Below are positions 44,102 through 58,027 of a DNA stretch of 64,000 nucleotides, in pieces (within the stretch, counting starts at the first letter, position 1; each line of letters opens with the position of its first letter). The stretch comes from Lingula anatina. Its lineage: Eukaryota > Brachiopoda > Lingulata > Lingulida > Lingulidae. Both the position numbers and the translations under genes were made by a program. The stretch lies in contig NW_019775518.1 of NCBI RefSeq assembly GCF_001039355.2, positions 184,947 to 248,946 on the forward strand. The letters run 5' to 3'. A model generated the notes under the pieces. The model ran no database searches and was not told the origin of the DNA. It was given only the letters and a program-made list of their open reading frames with translations.

Positions 44102-46624
44102 GCTTGGAATCATGGAGAAGCTATGATGAAACTCCACATACTAAATTAGCTTTTCTGTTCTTTATGGCTTGGTGTGCCAATGCCTGGGTGTGGAAAAAGC
44201 ACTTGTCTGTCCACTCTTTAATGTTGTCTTTCCATATAGCTTCTGTCTGTCTCTACACCATTAGGTAGACTATTAAGCTGCAGGAATTGATTAAACAGTA
44301 AAATGCGAAGGAAATTACAGCAATTCCTGGAATTTCTCCTGAGGATGACAGTTGATATTTTTTAACTGATGGAGTTTCTCATCTTTTGTAGTCTGTTTTT
44401 CCTTGCTCAAAAAAAAAGAAAATGGACGGAGTATGATTATATTTTCAGGATAGGTCAAGAAAGGGCTCCAAAATGATTAGATTTTGGTGCTGATGCATGA
44501 ATAATTTGATAATGAGAAATAAGTTGTACTGGCAGAGGTCTGCACTCTCTAAGTTGTTTTCTAGTTATGTTTATTCTGTTCATGTTGTAGGTGGCGAGCG
44601 TATCCCTGAGGAGGTCGAGGAATGTATTCCCAATACAGAGAGTCGCGATGGAAGGTAAAGCATGGGGCTTATACAAGACTGCACACATTTTTCATTGTGT
44701 ACAGCCAAGAACTAAGTCATTCAAAATACCATTGTTCCCTGAAAGAAATTAGAATCATATAAGGCATGATGAAGTAGGTTGCATTTTACTGCTGTTGAAA
44801 AAAAATGAAATATTTTTATTTTCCGTTTTTTTGCTGAATATGAATGGTTTGTGTTTAGTTCTGTTTAAAAAACTACATGAATGAAATTTCTCAGTATTTG
44901 CAATTAATAGAATCTCTTTTAATAAAATATAACCAAAGTTACCTCTTCTGCATGATGGTATAGCTGCTTTGCTGTGTTTGTGCATGTGTGTATGTGAGAG
45001 AAAGAGAGAGAGAGAAAGAATAAAGGAGATATTTTCATTGTTCTGGTTCCAGTGACTGGCAGTTGTTTAACAAGACCAGGGGTCAGGATATCAGGCTGTT
45101 GAAAATGCTGAAAGTTTCCCATATCTGTGATCTGATGGTGGAGAAGAAGAAACAAAAGTTTGGAATGAGGTATTGGAAATATATATATATATATATATAT
45201 ATGAAATGGCAAATTGAATGGAATTTTCTCAGGTGAAATGGAGAAACATTTTGATAAATGACGATTCTGTTGTTCTCTTTCAAGTTAATAACTTGCTTTC
45301 GTTTTGTATTAAAATGCAAAAGAAGAAATTAGAATTTATAAAGATATTCTGTAGCAGTTATTTATAGTACAAGTTAAAATGTAGATTTAGAATTTGAAAC
45401 TTGATTTACTTGATTTACTAATACATATTAAAAACATCTTGAATATTTGACTCATTATGCTCAGAACATGTTGTTTATAAATTCTGTTTCCCTTTTTTAG
45501 TATCACATCTTCAGAAAAAGTGGACAAAGAAAAAAGATATGCAGATTTTAAGATAGTTTCACTGCCCTATCCAGGTAAGTTAATGGATATTAAATAGATG
45601 AATAGGTAAATGATTAAGTGAATGAATAAAGAAATGAATGAATGCAGCAAATGAATGCATAAAAACAAGGGCAAAAATGAATGAAAATAATGTGAACGTA
45701 AGTAGAAAAAAATGGTACACCTGACCCAGTACCTACCCAGGTAATAAAAAATGAGCAAATAGAATAATATTGATGTGAAAGAAAAAGGACCAAAGACTGA
45801 AAGGGTTATTAATATATTTTAATTTACATTTTTTAAGTTATCTCTTATTTGCATCATAAGAAAACATGTAACACATGCCTACTTTGTAGAACAGTTTGTA
45901 GAATTCACAAAAAAAAAAAAAAAACTTATGATTTAAAATTAAATACACATGTTTGGTGAACTGCAGGCTGTGAATTTTTCCATGACTGGAGAGAGCACAA
46001 TTACTCAGCTGAGGATTTGATATTTGACTGGGGACAGAGTTTTGTAGATGCTCACCTCGACATCCCCATGGGTTGCATATCTCCGCAGCTGGGCTCTCTA
46101 GACTGGCATAATTACAAAGTAAGACCACTTGTTAGTGATTTGTGTTCTGTTTGAACCAGCATTTGGTTTTAATGAACAAATTAGCATTTTTTTATTCATT
46201 TTGAGTAGACTTTGTTTGATTGTAGCTAATATTTCGGGCTGATGATTTATGTTCTTCTTGAAATATGAATTTGCCCTACTGTTTTGATTGTTTATATCAT
46301 TTGTATTTTAAATTAGCTGATATAAAATTTTTCTCATTGCTCTAGATTTTCCACATGTGAATGTTTGTGTATGATTGATCAATGACTGTGGAATTAACCG
46401 TTTATGAAAATATTTACTTTTTCTTTTAGAAATGGGACCTAATAATGTTAACAAGAAGCTACCTGAAGCTCTTATTACACTATGTAAAAGAAGGTAAACA
46501 CTATAAGGTTTTTAGGTGTACTCCTACTTTTTCCTCAACCATGTGTCAGTCATATAATTATGTACAGAAGTCTTTTATTGNGTTATTATTATTATTATCA
46601 TTATTATTATTATTATTATTATTA

Positions 46625-46694
<70 letters not shown>

Positions 46695-49600
46695 ATAAGG
46701 TGATTAACAACACAGGTGACCTATGCAGTCACTATCCTGCCAAATTGGTCCTCCTGGAGTATGAGAGAAGTAAGGAGGAGGACCAGAGACAAGACAAGTA
46801 AGTTATCTCTCCATTTAAAGTTGCTTGTATGTTTTACATTATCACAGGACAGCTACTGTACAATGTAGTTACAAGTTAAGAAGTGACTATTTTGTTGTAA
46901 ATGTGTGGAGTAATGTCCTGTATTGCTATGATTGCCAAAAGAGTATAATATATACCTAGTATAGGTTAATTTAAGTTTTGGGGGAAATGGCCCTTAATTG
47001 GAATGGGGGCAGGGCTTGAAATAACTGCCCTTTTAGCCAGGAAGGGTCCTCTCTGAATCAAAATTTAAAACAATGTTCTAAACCACTTCTCAAGTTTGGG
47101 CACATGGACAGTTTGAAAAAGGAAAAGGAACTCTCCTTGAAATAATTTTTTACATGCCTGGGAAATTACAGGGGCGGATACAGAGCTATTTTCTGACAGT
47201 CTTCCAAATTATCTTTGTTGATCCATCCAGATAAAAAATTAGATACCCATCAATGTAAACTTGAAAATCTGACTGTCTTCCGGAAGACCCAGAAGACGGC
47301 ATAAATACGCCCCTGAATTATGTACCATATTTTAAATATTATATCACCTTGAAAAGAAGATGCTGATAACTGATATTAATTTGAAGCAACAGTTTATCTT
47401 CTGCAGATGTTTATTAATTATTGTATAATTGACATGCTGTCCTGTTCTTTTAGTGTACAGAGTATTTACGACCTCCCTAAGATGAGAGAATTGTTCATGA
47501 AGACAAGGTTTGCCAGATGCAGGGGGAGATTTGTGGCCCCAGTCATACTTTATAAGGGAAAAGTAAGTATCCTTGGTCACATGAATGATGTTACATCTCA
47601 TAAGTGAAATAAGATTTATTGTAGTCATTTGGGTTTGAAAGTTAAGACTATCAAAATATTGAGCTAGATTCAGAACAAAAAACAGTAAATAAATAACAGT
47701 TAATTTAAAAGAAAATAATACACTTTTTCACCTGAATACTGTTGAAGGCCTTTTATATTCAGACAATACATGATTTCAGTTTGTCAACGAAATTAACCAC
47801 TTGATTCTGGTTTGTAAACAAAACTACTAAATGTAATGACATGTAGCAGAAGTAAGAGCATTGATCATTTTGCTTTCAGACTGTGTGTCGATCAGCCACG
47901 ATATCAGGGGGAGCCGAGATCTACGGCAGAGCTTTCTTTGATGCTTTCATGACAGGTAGACTCTCTCTCTCTCTCTCTCTCGCTCTCTCTCTCACTCTCT
48001 CTCACTCTCTCTCTCTTTTTGTGGTTTGGAATCATGGAGAAGCAATGATGACACTAAATTATATATAATTAGCTTTTATTTTCCTTATGCCTTGGTCTGC
48101 CAATGCCTGGGTCTGGAAAAAGCACTTGTCTGTCCACTCTTTAATGTTGTCTTTCCATATAGCTTCTGTCTGTCTCTATACCATTAGGTAGACTATTAAG
48201 CTGCAGGAATTGATTAAACAGTAAAATGCGAAGGAAATTACAGCAATTCTTGGAATTTCTCCTGAGGATGACAGTTGATATTTTTTAACTGATGGAGTTT
48301 CTCATCTTTTGTAGTCTGTTTTTCCTTGCTCCCCCCCCCCCCCCCAAAAAACAAAAAAAAAAAAAAAAAACAATTGGACAGAGTATGATTATATTTTCAG
48401 GATAGGTCAAGAATAGGCTCCAAAATGATTAGATTTTGGTGCTGATGCATGAATAATTTAATAATGAGAAATAAGTTGTACTGGCAGAGGTCTGCACTCT
48501 CCAAGTGGTTTTCTAGTAATGTTTATTCTGTTCATGTTGTAGGTGGCGAGCGTATCCCTGAGGAGGTCGAGGAATGTATTCCCAATACAGAGAGTCGCGA
48601 TGGAAGGTAAAGCATGGGGCTCATACAAGACTGCACACATTTATCATTGTGTACAGCCAAGAACTAAGTCATTCAAAATACCATTGTTCCCTGAAAGAAA
48701 TTAGAATCATTTAAAGACATGATGAAGTAGGTTGCATTTTACTGCTGTTGAAGAAAAAAATAAGCGGAAAACAATTCATTTTTGTTGTTTTTGTTGTTGG
48801 GTATGAACAGTTTGTGTTTAGTTCTGTTAAAAGAAAATTACATAATGAAATGAAAAAACGTATATGAATGAAATTTCTCAGTTTTTGTGATTAATAGAAT
48901 CTCATTTAATTAAATAGAACCAAAGTTATCTCTTCTGCATAATGATATAGCTGCACTACTTTGCTCTGTGTATGTGTGAGAGAGAATGAGAAAGGGAGAG
49001 AGAGAAAATAAAAGAGATATTTGCATTGTTCTGGTTCCAGTGACTGGCAGTTGTTCAATAAAACCAGGGGTCAGGATATCAGGCTGTTGAAAATGCTGAA
49101 AGTTTCCCATATCTGTGATCTGATGGTGGAGAAGAAGAAACAAAAGTTTGGAATGAGGTATGGAAATATCTATGAAATGGCAAATTGAATGAAATTTTCT
49201 CAGATAAAATGCGGAGAAATCCTCTCTTTAAAGATTATAACATGCTTTAAAAAGTTGGTGTAACAGTATGAGAAAAAACTAAATGGAGAAAAATAGTAAT
49301 TAAGCATTTCTGTAACAGTTCTTCATGGTCAGTAAATATACATTTGAATTTGAACACATAATGTGTACCTTGAACTTGAATATTTGACACTGAGCTACTC
49401 GCATGTCTATTACATTTCCCTTTTTCAGTATCACATCTTCAGAAAAAGTGGACAAAGAAAAAAGATATGCAGACTTTAAGATAGTGTCACTGCCTTATCC
49501 AGGTAAGTTAACGGATAGATATATATGTTAACTGGTGCCTGTCCCTGGTAATTAAAAAATAAGTTTTACAAGAAATAAGTGTAACTTACTGTGAAAGAAG

Positions 49601-52600
49601 AAAAATACTTAAGAGGTCGTTGATACATTCGAACACATATAAGATATCCCTTTTAATTGCATCATTAAAAAGTAAGTAATCACGTGCCAGCTTTGTTGTA
49701 CAATTTGTACAATTCACAAACAACTTATTTAAAAAATATAAATGCACATTTTTGTTGAACTGCAGGCTGTGAATTTTTCCATGACTGGAGAGAGCACAAT
49801 TACTCCGCTGAGGATTTAATATTTGACTGGGGACAGAGTTTTGTAGACGCTCACCTAGATATCCCAATGGGCTGCATATCTCCACAGCTGGGTTCTCTAG
49901 ACTGGCATAATTACAAAGTAAGACCACTTGTCAGTAATATTTGTTCTGTTTGAACCAGCACTTGGTTTTAAAGAACAAATAAGCATTTTTTTTTCATCTT
50001 AATTAGACTTTGTTTGATTGTATCTAATATTTCATTGTGATGGTTTGTGTTCTTCTTGAAATATCAATTTGGCCTACTGTTTTGATTGTTTGTACCATTT
50101 GTATTTTAAATTTTGAGGATAAGACTTTCCACATTGCTTGAGATTTTCCACATGTGAATGTATAATTGATTGATTGATGGCTGTGGGAATAACCGTTTAT
50201 GAAAATATTTAATTTTTCTTTCAGAAATGGGACCTAATAATGTTAACAAGAAGCTACCTGAAGCTCTTATTACACTATGTTAAAGAAGGTAAACGCTGTG
50301 AAGTTTTTAGTAAATGTATTCCTGCTTTTTCAACAACCATGCGTTTGTCATGTACTTATTTACAGAAATTTTTATTCAGACTGGAACTTAAGACTGTTTT
50401 ATTGCAATAGTGGGGTGAATTTTAACACAATTGTGTATGTGTGTGTGTAAATATTGATTTCTGGAAACAAACAATTTATGGAAAAAATATGTGGAATAAT
50501 TTTGTCTATGTATCTTAAATTTAAATTCGTTTTTATCTGAGAAAGGGGTATATCAAAATTATTTATATATTTCAGTAGAGGGTGGTGTCCTGGTTCACTG
50601 TATATCAGGGTGGGACCGCACCCCTCTGTTTGTATCTCTACTCCGCCTGTCTCTATGGGCGGACGGTCTGGTGCATTCCTCTCTTAGTGCAATGGAAATA
50701 CTCTACCTAACAGTGGCCTATGACTGGTATTTGTTTGGGTGAGTAATTAAGCTATTGACATTTTATATTAAAAGTGACATGTTTATATTATCCACTTTTC
50801 ATTCACAAATTATTCATCAACCTTCTCCCTTGGACAGAATGGAAGCTTCAGCAGCAGCATGTTTAGATCAGAGTTGTTTCACAGATTAAAGGGGACTGGA
50901 TACTATTTTTCCTTTCCACTGAGAGGAGTAAGATACTTGTCTATCATATTGATGCATTTTTGATGGGTACATGTGGTTATTAATTATAGTTCACCTGTCT
51001 TTATTTCAGTCACAACCTGCCTGACAGACTGGCTAGAGGAGAAGAGGTAGATATCACCGTGCTTTGCTCAATGTCCATGTAGTTTTTTTTTACTGTGTTG
51101 TCTTAGTTCAGATCATCAGAAGCTGTTACATTATACTTTGATTTACATGTATTATCAGACTTTTTACTCAGTGAATGTTTTATAATATATAACTTGAGGG
51201 TACTAAAGTGGCAAAAGTATTTTTTACAAGTTGATATAAGCACTTGAAAACTGTTTTAAGTCCTTAGCACATGAGTTGATCACTATATTGATCTAAGCTG
51301 ATAATGTTGTCTTTTCTCTTTCAGATTTTATTCTTTTGTTTTTATTTCTTGGGGTATATCCAGTCAGAAGAATTTTCTTTAGCAAAAAAGTGAGTTGATT
51401 ATTGTAATAATCAGCATATCCTTACCACATTTTTATACGATATTATGTGCAAGCATAATTTATGTTAATATGCAAATGAATATGTAGAATCAAACTTAGT
51501 CTTTCAAGGTTTTTATTTAAATGCTAATTTTTACTATGTCATATTTAAAGTTTCACACACAACAGTATTATTTTTTGAACATTCACAGGGAGTAAAAAAA
51601 ATAGACTTTATGTGAAAGAAAAAAAAATTAGTGAATGAAGCTCATGAGTTTGTAATGCAGTAAGTGTATGATTTTCACTATTTCAGGCCTAGGTCTAGGG
51701 CAGTGAGTAGGGCAGATTCTGAGTGCAATATTGAAGGGGTTCTATTAGGTAAGAGACTGAACAAGTGGATTCATTACTGGTCTGGAGCTACAAATAATTG
51801 AAATAATGCTGTAAATATGGTATTACAGACATTTTGATGCAGAATGTCACATGTTAGGTTATTTAACGCACCAAAAAGAAATGCAGTAGAATTAAAGAAT
51901 GCTATTTTTTTTTTTTTACAATTTTCTGTTGAAGAATGCATCATTGATGTTTTGTATCTTGTAAGAAAATGTTATTGAGCTCTGTCTCCAGAAATAATAA
52001 TTAAATCAGTTAAAATGATTACTTTTTTTTTCAGTGCAATATTTTACACTAATAGTGCTTACCTTGGTTTATTTACTCATTCCATTGTAAACATACAATA
52101 TATATATCTGCCATATTTCAGATGCCTCTGACACCACAATCCGTTATGGTCGTTGTGGTAGTACCACCAGTATTAACAGTGTTAGCAGTATCACTAGCAA
52201 TAGGAGTAGTGTGGACAATGCACCAATGTTCTTCACAGCTGGTAGTCCAGAGGAGGACTCCTTTATACAGAGCAGGTGAGGGATATTAACTAGGCATTTC
52301 ATGGGTGACTGATGGTTTGTTTATGATTTACACTGAAAAATATATTCGTAATTTATTGAAATAAAGACAAAAGGCATGTATCAGTATGTGAGACATGTCA
52401 CAGGTAAACAGATACGTATACAGATGAGAAATGCTCTGTGAGTGCTTTGTTGCTGATAAATATATATGATACATTTGTCATTCTTTGCTGACATTTTGAC
52501 CAAGTTTCCTTTTATTTGTCAATCTGTTGTATCCTCCCAGCAGTGGCGTGCCCTCAGTTAGTTTTCACAGAAAATCGCCCACTAGTCGTCACCAGCTGAG

Positions 52601-53722
52601 CTCCGAGTCTTCCAGTAGCACACCAGGCAGTTACCATGGCGTGGCGTATACGGCGAGTACCACGGCGGTCCCAGTGCCAAGCGGAAGCAGACTACGAGAG
52701 AAAAGTTTAGCTGAGGCTGCCAATTCACCAGCTTGTGGAAGGTAAGAACTGTTTCTGTCAATGGATCAGATGTGTTTGTTACTAAAATATAATTCTTCAG
52801 GTTGAAGCCTCTTAATGTGTAATACAGTAAATTAGCTAGGTGGTATTTTACACAATAATTTATATTTTCTTAAATTTTCCTTGAATATATCAATATATTG
52901 TCAAGGTATTGATCTTCATTTTCAACAGTGCCTTTTTGCAAGTTACGGATTTAAAGAAGCATCTCTCTTACCATAACATTTAAAGATAGTGAGTTTTCCC
53001 ATTTGCAAAGAGTACAAATTTTACACACATCTCTGATTCTTAATTAGACTACATAGTTTACTTGTATGTTCACCCACCATTTTCAGTTGGCAAGTGATCT
53101 CGGCTACAGGGAGTCTGAAGGATGCGGCCACCTTCAGGGACTCTCCCAAAGCGTCAGGTTCTGATCACAATATCAGTATGGACAGCAGGACAAGTTGGTG
53201 GGTGCATCTCCATCTGTTTAATATCATTATATTGTACCTTTTTTCATATATATTTATATTTATTTATTTTATATTCAACATTCGGACAGATTTCTACATA
53301 AATGCTCTTTTGTAAATTTACTCAGTTCATTCATTATATAACTTGTGGTGGATTTCTCTGAATTATACCAAGAAGTCAAACATAATGTATATTTGGAACT
53401 TAAGTCATTTTAGTCTTCAAGTCATTTGTTTACAGCTAGACTGGTAAGAAATGTGCAACATGAAAGTTTTTTGCCTGGTTCATTTTTTTATTCATTTTTT
53501 TGCTCCATTCCCAGGTGTGCGGAGATCACCGAGATGACAGAATCCAATGAAGGCACTCCCAGAATGCAAAAACTGGACAGAGTGAGGAAAATATTCCACA
53601 ATGTGTACAGTGTGACTATAGGCTTTAAGAATGGACCAGATCCTTCAGGGGGACTCACTAGTTTATTGGACCACTTTGCTGAAAAAGTTGGTATTCGAGG
53701 AGCGAAAAGTACTTTTGTATAG
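40642..53722 (+). CDS. MTMR14: Myotubularin-related protein 14 (636 aa), internal eight-exon block present twice
   Basis: MTMR14 (Jumpy) removes the 3-phosphate from PI3P and PI(3,5)P2 and acts in autophagy and calcium control. Exons 1-2: 40642-40740, 42347-42403. Exons 3-10, first copy: 42764-42861, 43540-43648, 43968-44043, 44591-44654, 45053-45169, 45501-45574, 45967-46118, 46430-46493. Second copy: 46700-46797, 47454-47562, 47880-47955, 48543-48606, 49041-49157, 49429-49502, 49766-49917, 50225-50288. Exons 11-18: 50576-50738, 51010-51046, 51325-51389, 51687-51748, 52122-52275, 52541-52741, 53087-53197, 53515-53722. With one copy the frame is complete: 636 aa against 650 in human. Visible: LFGRDYKFS, the FARCRGRFVAPVILYKGK exon, the phosphatase loop HCISGWDRTPLF with Cys312 and Arg318 (CX5R), a Ser-rich region, and a conserved C-terminus (GGLTSLLDHFAEKVGIR). 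The block is 754 nt, so using both copies shifts the frame to an early stop. AATAAA at 54426-54431. Confidence 0.94.
41793..41839. repeat. TG dinucleotide microsatellite in MTMR14 intron 1
   Basis: Uninterrupted TG repeat of about 47 bases. Confidence 0.95.
42690..46580 (+). repeat. Tandem duplication unit 1 inside MTMR14
   Basis: Begins at a single undetermined base followed by an ATT microsatellite (42691-42756) and ends at the next undetermined base (46581). It contains exons 3-10 and their introns. It is nearly identical to unit 2; differences are scattered substitutions, unequal CT tracts (44052-44098 here, 47960-48014 there), a run of C and A in unit 2 near 48333-48372, and a deletion of about 20 bases in unit 2 near 47227. 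Confidence 0.95.
46581..50370 (+). repeat. Tandem duplication unit 2 inside MTMR14
   Basis: Second copy of the block, starting at an undetermined base and ATT microsatellite (46582-46692). Similarity to unit 1 fades about 90 bases after exon 10, where unit 1 itself ends at its ambiguous base; beyond this, unit 2 continues into the unique 3' part of the gene. All splice sites are intact in both units. Confidence 0.95.
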
Positions 53723-54770
53723 CATCGGCTGCAGCTGATATGTGGGGATTTTGATTTTCTTTTGTGCGTGTGTGCATTTTGATGCACAGGGATATTTGTT
53801 TTTATTTAATATACAAAGAGAGACAGTATAAATTATTCATGTCATGGGCCACAATAATTTGATTAAAACTGAATGTTTGTTGTAGGTGTTGAAGTTTTGA
53901 GAAGTTCTCGTCATCTTCAGTATCGAAATATCATGGAGGAAGTTGTGTCGCTGTGGTTTACGTAATTGTTCAGTGTTGGATACTGTTGAACATGTTAACA
54001 TTATGTCGCACAATAGAAGGTAACATCTGTGTAACAGGTTATAGCTATGGAATAGAGGTTGCACCCAGACACCTCCCCATCAAGCAATATTGAGGCAAAC
54101 TTCCTTTAGGAGCTGGTTGCAGATATTAAAGCCATATTCAGGGGTCAGCTGCACCAGTTTTCTCACTCCAAAGAAACACACAACAGTATCAGATGTTCAA
54201 ATGTTGGTGTTTTTTCTTCCTGTGTTCCTACAGAACTGATAGACATTCCTGTGTAAAGCTGAGGCAATACTACAATACTATCTGTATACGCAGAAACCTT
54301 CCCTCATTCAACTTACTTAGTACATTGCCCAAAAATGGTATTATAGCGACGGGTAGAACAACACAAAAATTATTGAGACAAGTGTATTTTTTTCTTTCTT
54401 TCTTTTTACAGGATATGAATAATTTAATAAAAAAAAATTACAACCTGAAGTTTTAGTTGTGCATAGAACAGTTTTGATCAAGAGTGTAATCCTTCAATAT
54501 CTTCTGGATAATTTACCCATATGTTGTTACCTGATGTTCTTTTGAATTTTTTCTTCAAATTTCCCAAAAAACATTACTATAAAATTGCCACTTTTATTTT
54601 AAAAAGGCATTTTTATGTCAGTTTCAGTGAAGTCTTATAGTTCTAGCATAAACTTTCATATCCCACTGCACATTAAATTGCATATTTTCTAATTGTTTCA
54701 CATAATTCCTGTTTCAATATGTTGTCTTTTACAAAAAAAAAAGAGATAAATGAAATTTTATGCACACATG

Positions 54771-57700
54771 CTACTTTAAACTGCCCTTCTTTTTCTTAGG
54801 CAGCCATTCAAAGTGTTCACACCTTGCCAGTGGGTTAGAAGCATGTCCCTGGGGCCGGGCACAACACCAGAACTGTCTGCCAAAATTCACGCCTTCTTTC
54901 TTAACCGTTCTCAGAACACACGGCTCTTTATGCCCCTTGCAAGATGGCGGTTTGGGTGGTCCTTTCAACATCGTTTTCCAAGCGTCTTTTAGGTTTTGGC
55001 TTTTGTTGATCGTCTCCTGGGATGATGGAGTTTCGTTGCTTTCCTGTGAGGAGTGTAGTGATATCGATTCACTGTATGTGACTGATGAGGTCTCATTGCT
55101 CTCTTGTGAAGAATAAGTTCCCTCTCCGTCGCTGTTCTGGGAAAGAAATATCCCATCTTCAACGCAAGTTCTGTTTTCAATCCCAGAGTCAAGAGAACCT
55201 TTTTCTTTGGCCGGAGTAATTGTTTTTGAAACAAAAAAATTCATTAAACTAGACTGTTTGCCTTTCCTATCATGCATTTTGGACTTTTTGGACGTCTGCT
55301 TCATTAACAGAGGTGCAGCTCTTTTGGAAAGGAGTCTTGTTTCTGTTTTGTGTTTGACCTCTGTAATGGTACGGGCATCTGTCACAGATTCATCTTTTTC
55401 ACAAAATTCCTCCTTGAAAATGGTGGCCTCTGATTTAACTAACTCCACTGAAGTATGCTTTGGCTCCTTAACAGACTTACTGAAAAATTCTGACAGCTTT
55501 TGCTGCTTCCCTGAAAATTCTGGCATAAATTTCGTACAAATGGGTGGATATTTTGCAGACTGTACAATATTGCAGGTCAACTCTGCCTTAACTGGGCAGT
55601 GGTCACTTCCCTCTATATCTGGCCAGATTACACAGTCCTTGACCAGTCCTTCACAGAGGTCAGCACTGGCCAGAATGTAGTCTATCCTGGTTCCGTAGTT
55701 GGTCTGTCTAGCTCCAGTGGAGGTGTTCCAACACGTGAAAGCATTTTCTTCATTGGGACGGAAATAACGAAACGTGTCAAGGAATATGCCCCCTGTGACA
55801 ATAGAGTCTGTGTCTGCTTCCACATCCTGAGCTGGTTCTGCTGCTGTGCCTATTGGCTTTAGGAATGCACTGAGCCATTTGCGGCTTGGACGGGCATCAA
55901 ATTCCTAAAAGTAAATATTTTGATCAGATTAGTTTCAAATTCTGATTCATTTTCATGTCAAGAACAATAATATGGTTTCCTCAAGGTAATTGTAGTTACT
56001 GAACTGCATTTAAAAAAAAAAAACTTGTACATTGACATGATGATGATGCTCATATAGTTTTTGCATGAATAATTTGTACATGTGCAGATATGCACTCATG
56101 TGCACAGTTGTTTGCACATGTGAATTAGCAAACACACACACACATACATGATGGAGTGACACAGTAACTGTAATATTTTCTTTGTTTTTTGGCTAAAATA
56201 GATATGAGCATAGCCAAAGTGGAATCTAAATTTACATAACCCCAATGTATTTGACATCTAGTGTAGTAATATAGCCTGCAAGACACACCTACCTCCTTCT
56301 CCACGGGGTCACAATGGTCTATTTGCCTGTGAGAGATGTTCAGGTCTCCAAGTATGATGACATGGCTGGGAATAGATAGACATTTAATAAATATACCACA
56401 ATAATCGCTGTATATATCAATGAAGATACAAAAATCACTTGTAAGTTTCTTGCCTTCAATTACAAATATGAGCATCTAACAAATCACTCTTAACTCAGAG
56501 AAATTACTTAATAATATTCAAATTAAAAAAAAATGCTTTTTTTAAGAGAAAGCACAAATAAAAACTTAATCTGAATTCTGTCTATATAAATATGTACAGA
56601 TGCGACTTCAAAATCATGAGGGATAAAACAGTCTTAATTTAAAACATGGCACTACTGCCCTGCTAGATGTGTAATGCACTTACAATAATGAAAATACACA
56701 GACGTGTAAATGCTGTATAAAGTATGTGTGAGAGTTCTACTCACCTGCCTGCATGGACGAGAGCCTCAGCTCTGGTCTGAAGAAGCTGACAGAACCTCTG
56801 TTTGAACACCTGCCTGTCTTCTCTCTCTGGGTCAGCGCGGGGGACGTACACATTGATGATAGTCAGCAGCTCTTCTCTGCCCTCTGCTGCCCTGTAGTAT
56901 AATAGATATATCAGTATTAGACATGTCCAAGAAAAACACTTCTGTTAACTTGACATTTTGCAAATGCAAGTGAATAGGATATTATTATGAAAAATGCTAA
57001 AAATCAGCTTCAGAGCTGTTTAAATTCCAATCAAGAAAAACACTCCACTACCCAATCGGGGATTACTTATTAGAAATTTTATAATTCATTTTGAATATGA
57101 ATTGAAATAAAATAAACATTTTATTATCTTTAAATGATTCAGAAATTAAAACAAAAATGAAAATTACTAGCACATTTATTTCAAAGATTCACATGATACC
57201 TGATTTTATGTTGGGTAATGATCACACGCCCCTCATTGTCCAGACTCTGTAGTTCCTCATCAGTGAAATCAGCATGATTACCATAGCAACCAATCAGAGC
57301 ACTCTCATCCCCTGTGGTTGCTAAGAGACCAGTCAGACCTTCCTCTGCCTTCAACGGGGTTGCATGTGTTTTGCAGTAGGTTGCCACACCTGAAACCAAC
57401 AATCAACATCAGCACCATGAATGAACTTCATCAAATGTATTTCTGGACTTAAAATCTACGTATTATAGTTCAAGACGCTGCCTATCCCTCAGACCTTGTG
57501 TATGGCAATAACTTCAGAGATCCAGCGTGTGCATGTGTGTGTGTGCACGTGCATGCACTGTTGGGATGCCTCTGTGTGTGAAAGATTCATATGGAGCTTA
57601 CCTGAATATCCACTTCTCACTTTAGAGAAACTATAATAAGAACTGTAACCTTCAACTATTGCAGTGGGCTCATCCAACTGGTCACCTGGACAAAAATAAA

Positions 57701-57983
57701 ATTGTACAGTACATTGGGCTGATTGTAGTATGTACTGTACCCCATTAAGTTCACAACTTAGCCAAATAGGGATCAAATAACAAGCAACATGAGTGTTTTG
57801 GATTAGGCTTAATTTTAATCAAAGCATCAAATATTAGTGTTGTAAATAATCAGCTTGGTTCTTTATAAGTATTCAGTCACGAGTGAAAAAATGCATTTAA
57901 ACTTCAGTTTGTGGGGTGCATATTTCTACCGGGGTACTTTACATGTACATCTGGCTCTGTGTGTAAAATTGCGTGCATGTGTG

Positions 57984-58027
<44 letters not shown>

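Noticed and set aside
46445-46801. Plus-strand open frame with a long Leu/Ser run
   Set aside because: It reads through MTMR14 exon 10, the intron and an ATT microsatellite into the second exon 3; the leucines are repeat translation.
42690-50370. Two separate MTMR14 genes, or a protein with a doubled N-terminal region
   Set aside because: Exons 1-2 and 11-18 exist once only, and reading both blocks breaks the frame at the junction.
54760-55116. 118-codon plus-strand open frame with repeated VSLLSCEE
   Set aside because: Antisense of the APEX2 SSQESNET repeat; the repetition reflects the APEX2 coding repeat.
55207-55680. 157-codon plus-strand open frame
   Set aside because: Antisense shadow of the large last exon of APEX2.
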